From the NCBI GenBank assembly GCA_040218145.1, contig JAVJQK010000087.1, positions 1 through 55,383 on the forward strand: a stretch of 55,383 bases of DNA. The letters run 5' to 3'. Positions 53,992-55,383 of the stretch are shown here, piece by piece. A program made the position numbers and the translations under genes. The number at the start of each line of letters is the position of its first letter. The stretch's first letter is position 1. Source of the DNA: Sandaracinaceae bacterium (GTDB lineage: Bacteria > Myxococcota_A > Polyangia > Polyangiales > Sandaracinaceae). The notes under the pieces are model-generated. The model was not told where the DNA came from. It saw nothing but the letters and a program-made list of their open reading frames with translations, and searched no databases.

Positions 53992-54936
53992 TCAGCCCTC
54001 CAAGAACGCCTCCATGCACCGATGGACGGTCGCGCGAAGCCAGCGGTGGCCCGCGTCGGCTTGATGCGCGGTGTGCCAGGTGCTGCGGAGGTCTAGCTCT
54101 CCGAGCTCGTCCGCGAGTGGATGTGGCACGACTCGGAGCCGATGGCCGCGCGCGATCCAGTGACACGCCGGGGTCGGAAGCGACGTCACGAGGCGGCTTC
54201 GTTCGAGCATCGGGCCCACCGCTGCGAGGTACGCGACCCGCGCCACGACGCGGCGCGAATCGCCGCGGGCCGTGAGGAGGGTGTCGAGATGTCCCGGAGC
54301 CTCGGCTCGGCCACCGGGGATGAGCTGCAGGTGCGCGGACGAGAGCCACGACTGCCTCGTGAGCCCGTCTCGCCACGCTGGATGGCGGCGGCCGAACATC
54401 GCGCTCCACTTCATCCCGTGCGCGAAGCGGCGCACCATCAGCTCGGGGTGGTCGAGGGCCGGGACGCCCACCATGAGATCCACCTCGCCTCGGAGCAGCC
54501 CGTCGAGCGCCTCCCGCTCGGAGCCGTGCACCTCGAACGTGACCGCGGGCGCGCCGTCGAGCGCGGTGAGGAGGGCCGGGACCAGCGACGAGCCGATCAC
54601 ATCGGGGATCAAGAGCCGAAAGTGCCGCTCATCCCGCTTCGGGTCGAACGCTCCGACCGTGCGGAGGCGGTCGACGGCGCCCAGCGTGCGTTCCAGTGGC
54701 TCGCGCAGCGCCTTGGCGAACGGGGTCAGCGCCATGCCGCGGCCCGAGCGAACCAACAGCGGATCGCCGAAGACATGCCGCAGCGTCCCGAGCGCGCGAC
54801 TCACGGTCGGCTGCGTCGTGCCCAGCTCGTTCGCCGCCACGGTGACGCTGCTCGCCTCCACGAGCGCGCGAAGCGTGACGAGCAGGTTCAGATCGATGCC
54901 GTCGAGGGGTCGCGAGGTCGACACCCATTCATTCAT
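53992..54936 (-). CDS. LysR family transcriptional regulator
   Basis: 314 residues. HTH: LDGIDLNLLVTLRALVEASSVTVAANELGTTQPTVSRALGTLRHVFGDPLLVRSGRGMALT in blocks, as in the NodD/PcaQ-like subgroup with a GDPLLVR wing. The effector domain follows (FRLLIPDVIGSSLVPALLTAL, GEVDLMVGVPALDHPELMVRRFAHG). Divergent from the lipoprotein gene at 55015, with a T-N11-A palindrome overlapping its own start codon. The likely target is that lipoprotein gene plus autoregulation. Confidence 0.9.
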   Translation of the reverse strand: MNEWVSTSRPLDGIDLNLLVTLRALVEASSVTVAANELGTTQPTVSRALGTLRHVFGDPLLVRSGRGMALTPFAKALREPLERTLGAVDRLRTVGAFDPKRDERHFRLLIPDVIGSSLVPALLTALDGAPAVTFEVHGSEREALDGLLRGEVDLMVGVPALDHPELMVRRFAHGMKWSAMFGRRHPAWRDGLTRQSWLSSAHLQLIPGGRAEAPGHLDTLLTARGDSRRVVARVAYLAAVGPMLERSRLVTSLPTPACHWIARGHRLRVVPHPLADELGELDLRSTWHTAHQADAGHRWLRATVHRCMEAFLEG

Positions 54937-54945
54937 GCACGGAAT
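54931..54945. promoter_or_regulatory. Candidate LysR box ATTC-N7-GAAT over the LysR start
   Basis: A perfect palindrome, extendable to CATTC-N7-GAATG (54930-54946), with the T-N11-A form, covers the LysR start codon (54934-54936). It is a candidate autoregulatory and divergent-activation site. Confidence 0.45.
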
Positions 54946-55014
54946 GACTCCATGCGAAACCCAACATGGAAGACATGACTCGTCAGGGCCACTGTCAGCG
55001 CACGGAGGTTATCG

Positions 55015-55383
55015 ATGAACCGCGCGACCATTCTTCTCGTTCAGGCTTCGCTCCTCGGCGCGTGCGGCGGAGGGGCGCCCGCCGCGGCGCATCCAGAGCC
55101 GGCCGCCGAGTGCGTCGCCGTCGACACCAGCGTTCCGCTCGCGGTCTCGCGCATCGAGGGCGATGGCGTGGTGGTGCACACCTTGGTCGCCCCCGACTCG
55201 AGCGCCGCCGTCACCTCCCACGTGGTCGAGACCGAGGGCCACCTGTCGCCACCGGCGACGAAGCGCACCACCTCCACCGATATCACCGGTCTCCATGAGA
55301 CCACCGGTGGCACTGCGGACGGATCTCGGCGCGCGCCACGCTCGCGAGACGGTCGCGAGGGCGCTGCTCGGCACGAGCGCCGA
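55015..55383 (+). CDS. Lipoprotein, truncated by window end
   Basis: At least 123 residues with no stop before the end of the window. The ATG at 55015 has ACGGAGG 5 bases upstream. The start gives MNRATILLVQASLLGACGGG, a lipoprotein signal (Cys at 17). The following residues (ECVAVDTSVPLAVSRIEGDG, VVVHTLVAPDSSAAVTSHVV) are beta-rich. The last 35 codons (RTTSTDITGLHETTGG, RRAPRSRDGREGAARHERR) look less protein-like, so a frame error or a low-complexity tail is possible. Divergent from a LysR gene. Confidence 0.6.
   Translation, partial: MNRATILLVQASLLGACGGGAPAAAHPEPAAECVAVDTSVPLAVSRIEGDGVVVHTLVAPDSSAAVTSHVVETEGHLSPPATKRTTSTDITGLHETTGGTADGSRRAPRSRDGREGAARHERR

Overview
This window is a stretch of bacterial chromosome with very high G+C and dense coding on both strands. 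GTG starts are common and many genes overlap by four bases. It most resembles a myxobacterium (Myxococcota, possibly a Polyangiales/Sandaracinus-like lineage). The evidence is a cell-surface protein with a MYXO-CTERM-like tail and MopE-type repeats, an AgmX/PglI-type protein, an alkyl-dihydroxyacetonephosphate synthase-like ether-lipid enzyme, a membrane-anchored Ser/Thr kinase, and many short lipoproteins. The taxonomic assignment is inference. I found no rRNA, tRNA or CRISPR.

Layout. 1-5 kb: part of a dispersed palindromic repeat, glucokinase, a TonB-dependent receptor with its own N-terminal TonB-like domain, and a coupled lipoprotein. 5-9 kb (minus): UbiB/ABC1 kinase-like, AgmX-type protein and threonylcarbamoyl-AMP synthase. 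9-15 kb: double cyclic-nucleotide-binding protein, M20 amidohydrolase, then PAPS reductase, glycosyltransferase and alkyl-DHAP synthase as a likely operon. 15-19 kb: smpB overlapping two neighbours, then a MASE1-PAS hybrid histidine kinase. 19-24 kb: comF and a minus-strand housekeeping run (unknown gene, proB, proA, rsfS, rlmH). 24-28 kb: prepilin peptidase, a TPR-like protein, a 167-bp terminal-inverted-repeat element and two small conserved-looking genes.

28-35 kb: dnaE and a Ser/Thr kinase converge. Between them sits a REP-associated tyrosine transposase (RAYT)-like gene bounded by perfect 30-bp inverted repeats. This is the clearest mobile unit here. 35-41 kb: glutathione transferase, nitronate monooxygenase, a Cys-rich lipoprotein, then a TetR regulator translationally coupled to a diiron ferritin-like enzyme behind a strong palindromic operator. 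Next is a large lipoprotein/SLH/MopE/MYXO-CTERM surface protein.

41-55 kb is more accessory: ADP-ribosylglycohydrolase, bestrophin, a remnant of a thioredoxin-reductase-like gene, small enzymes, several lipoproteins, two LysR regulators with T-N11-A palindromes beside their starts, an MscS channel and several proteins of unknown function. The window ends inside a lipoprotein gene.

The most notable items are the RAYT element and its asymmetric ends, the two related palindromic repeat elements, the TetR-operator-diiron cassette, the double-ended surface protein, the receptor with a built-in TonB-like domain, and a prepilin peptidase with an acidic insert. No complete new defence or biosynthetic system is evident.
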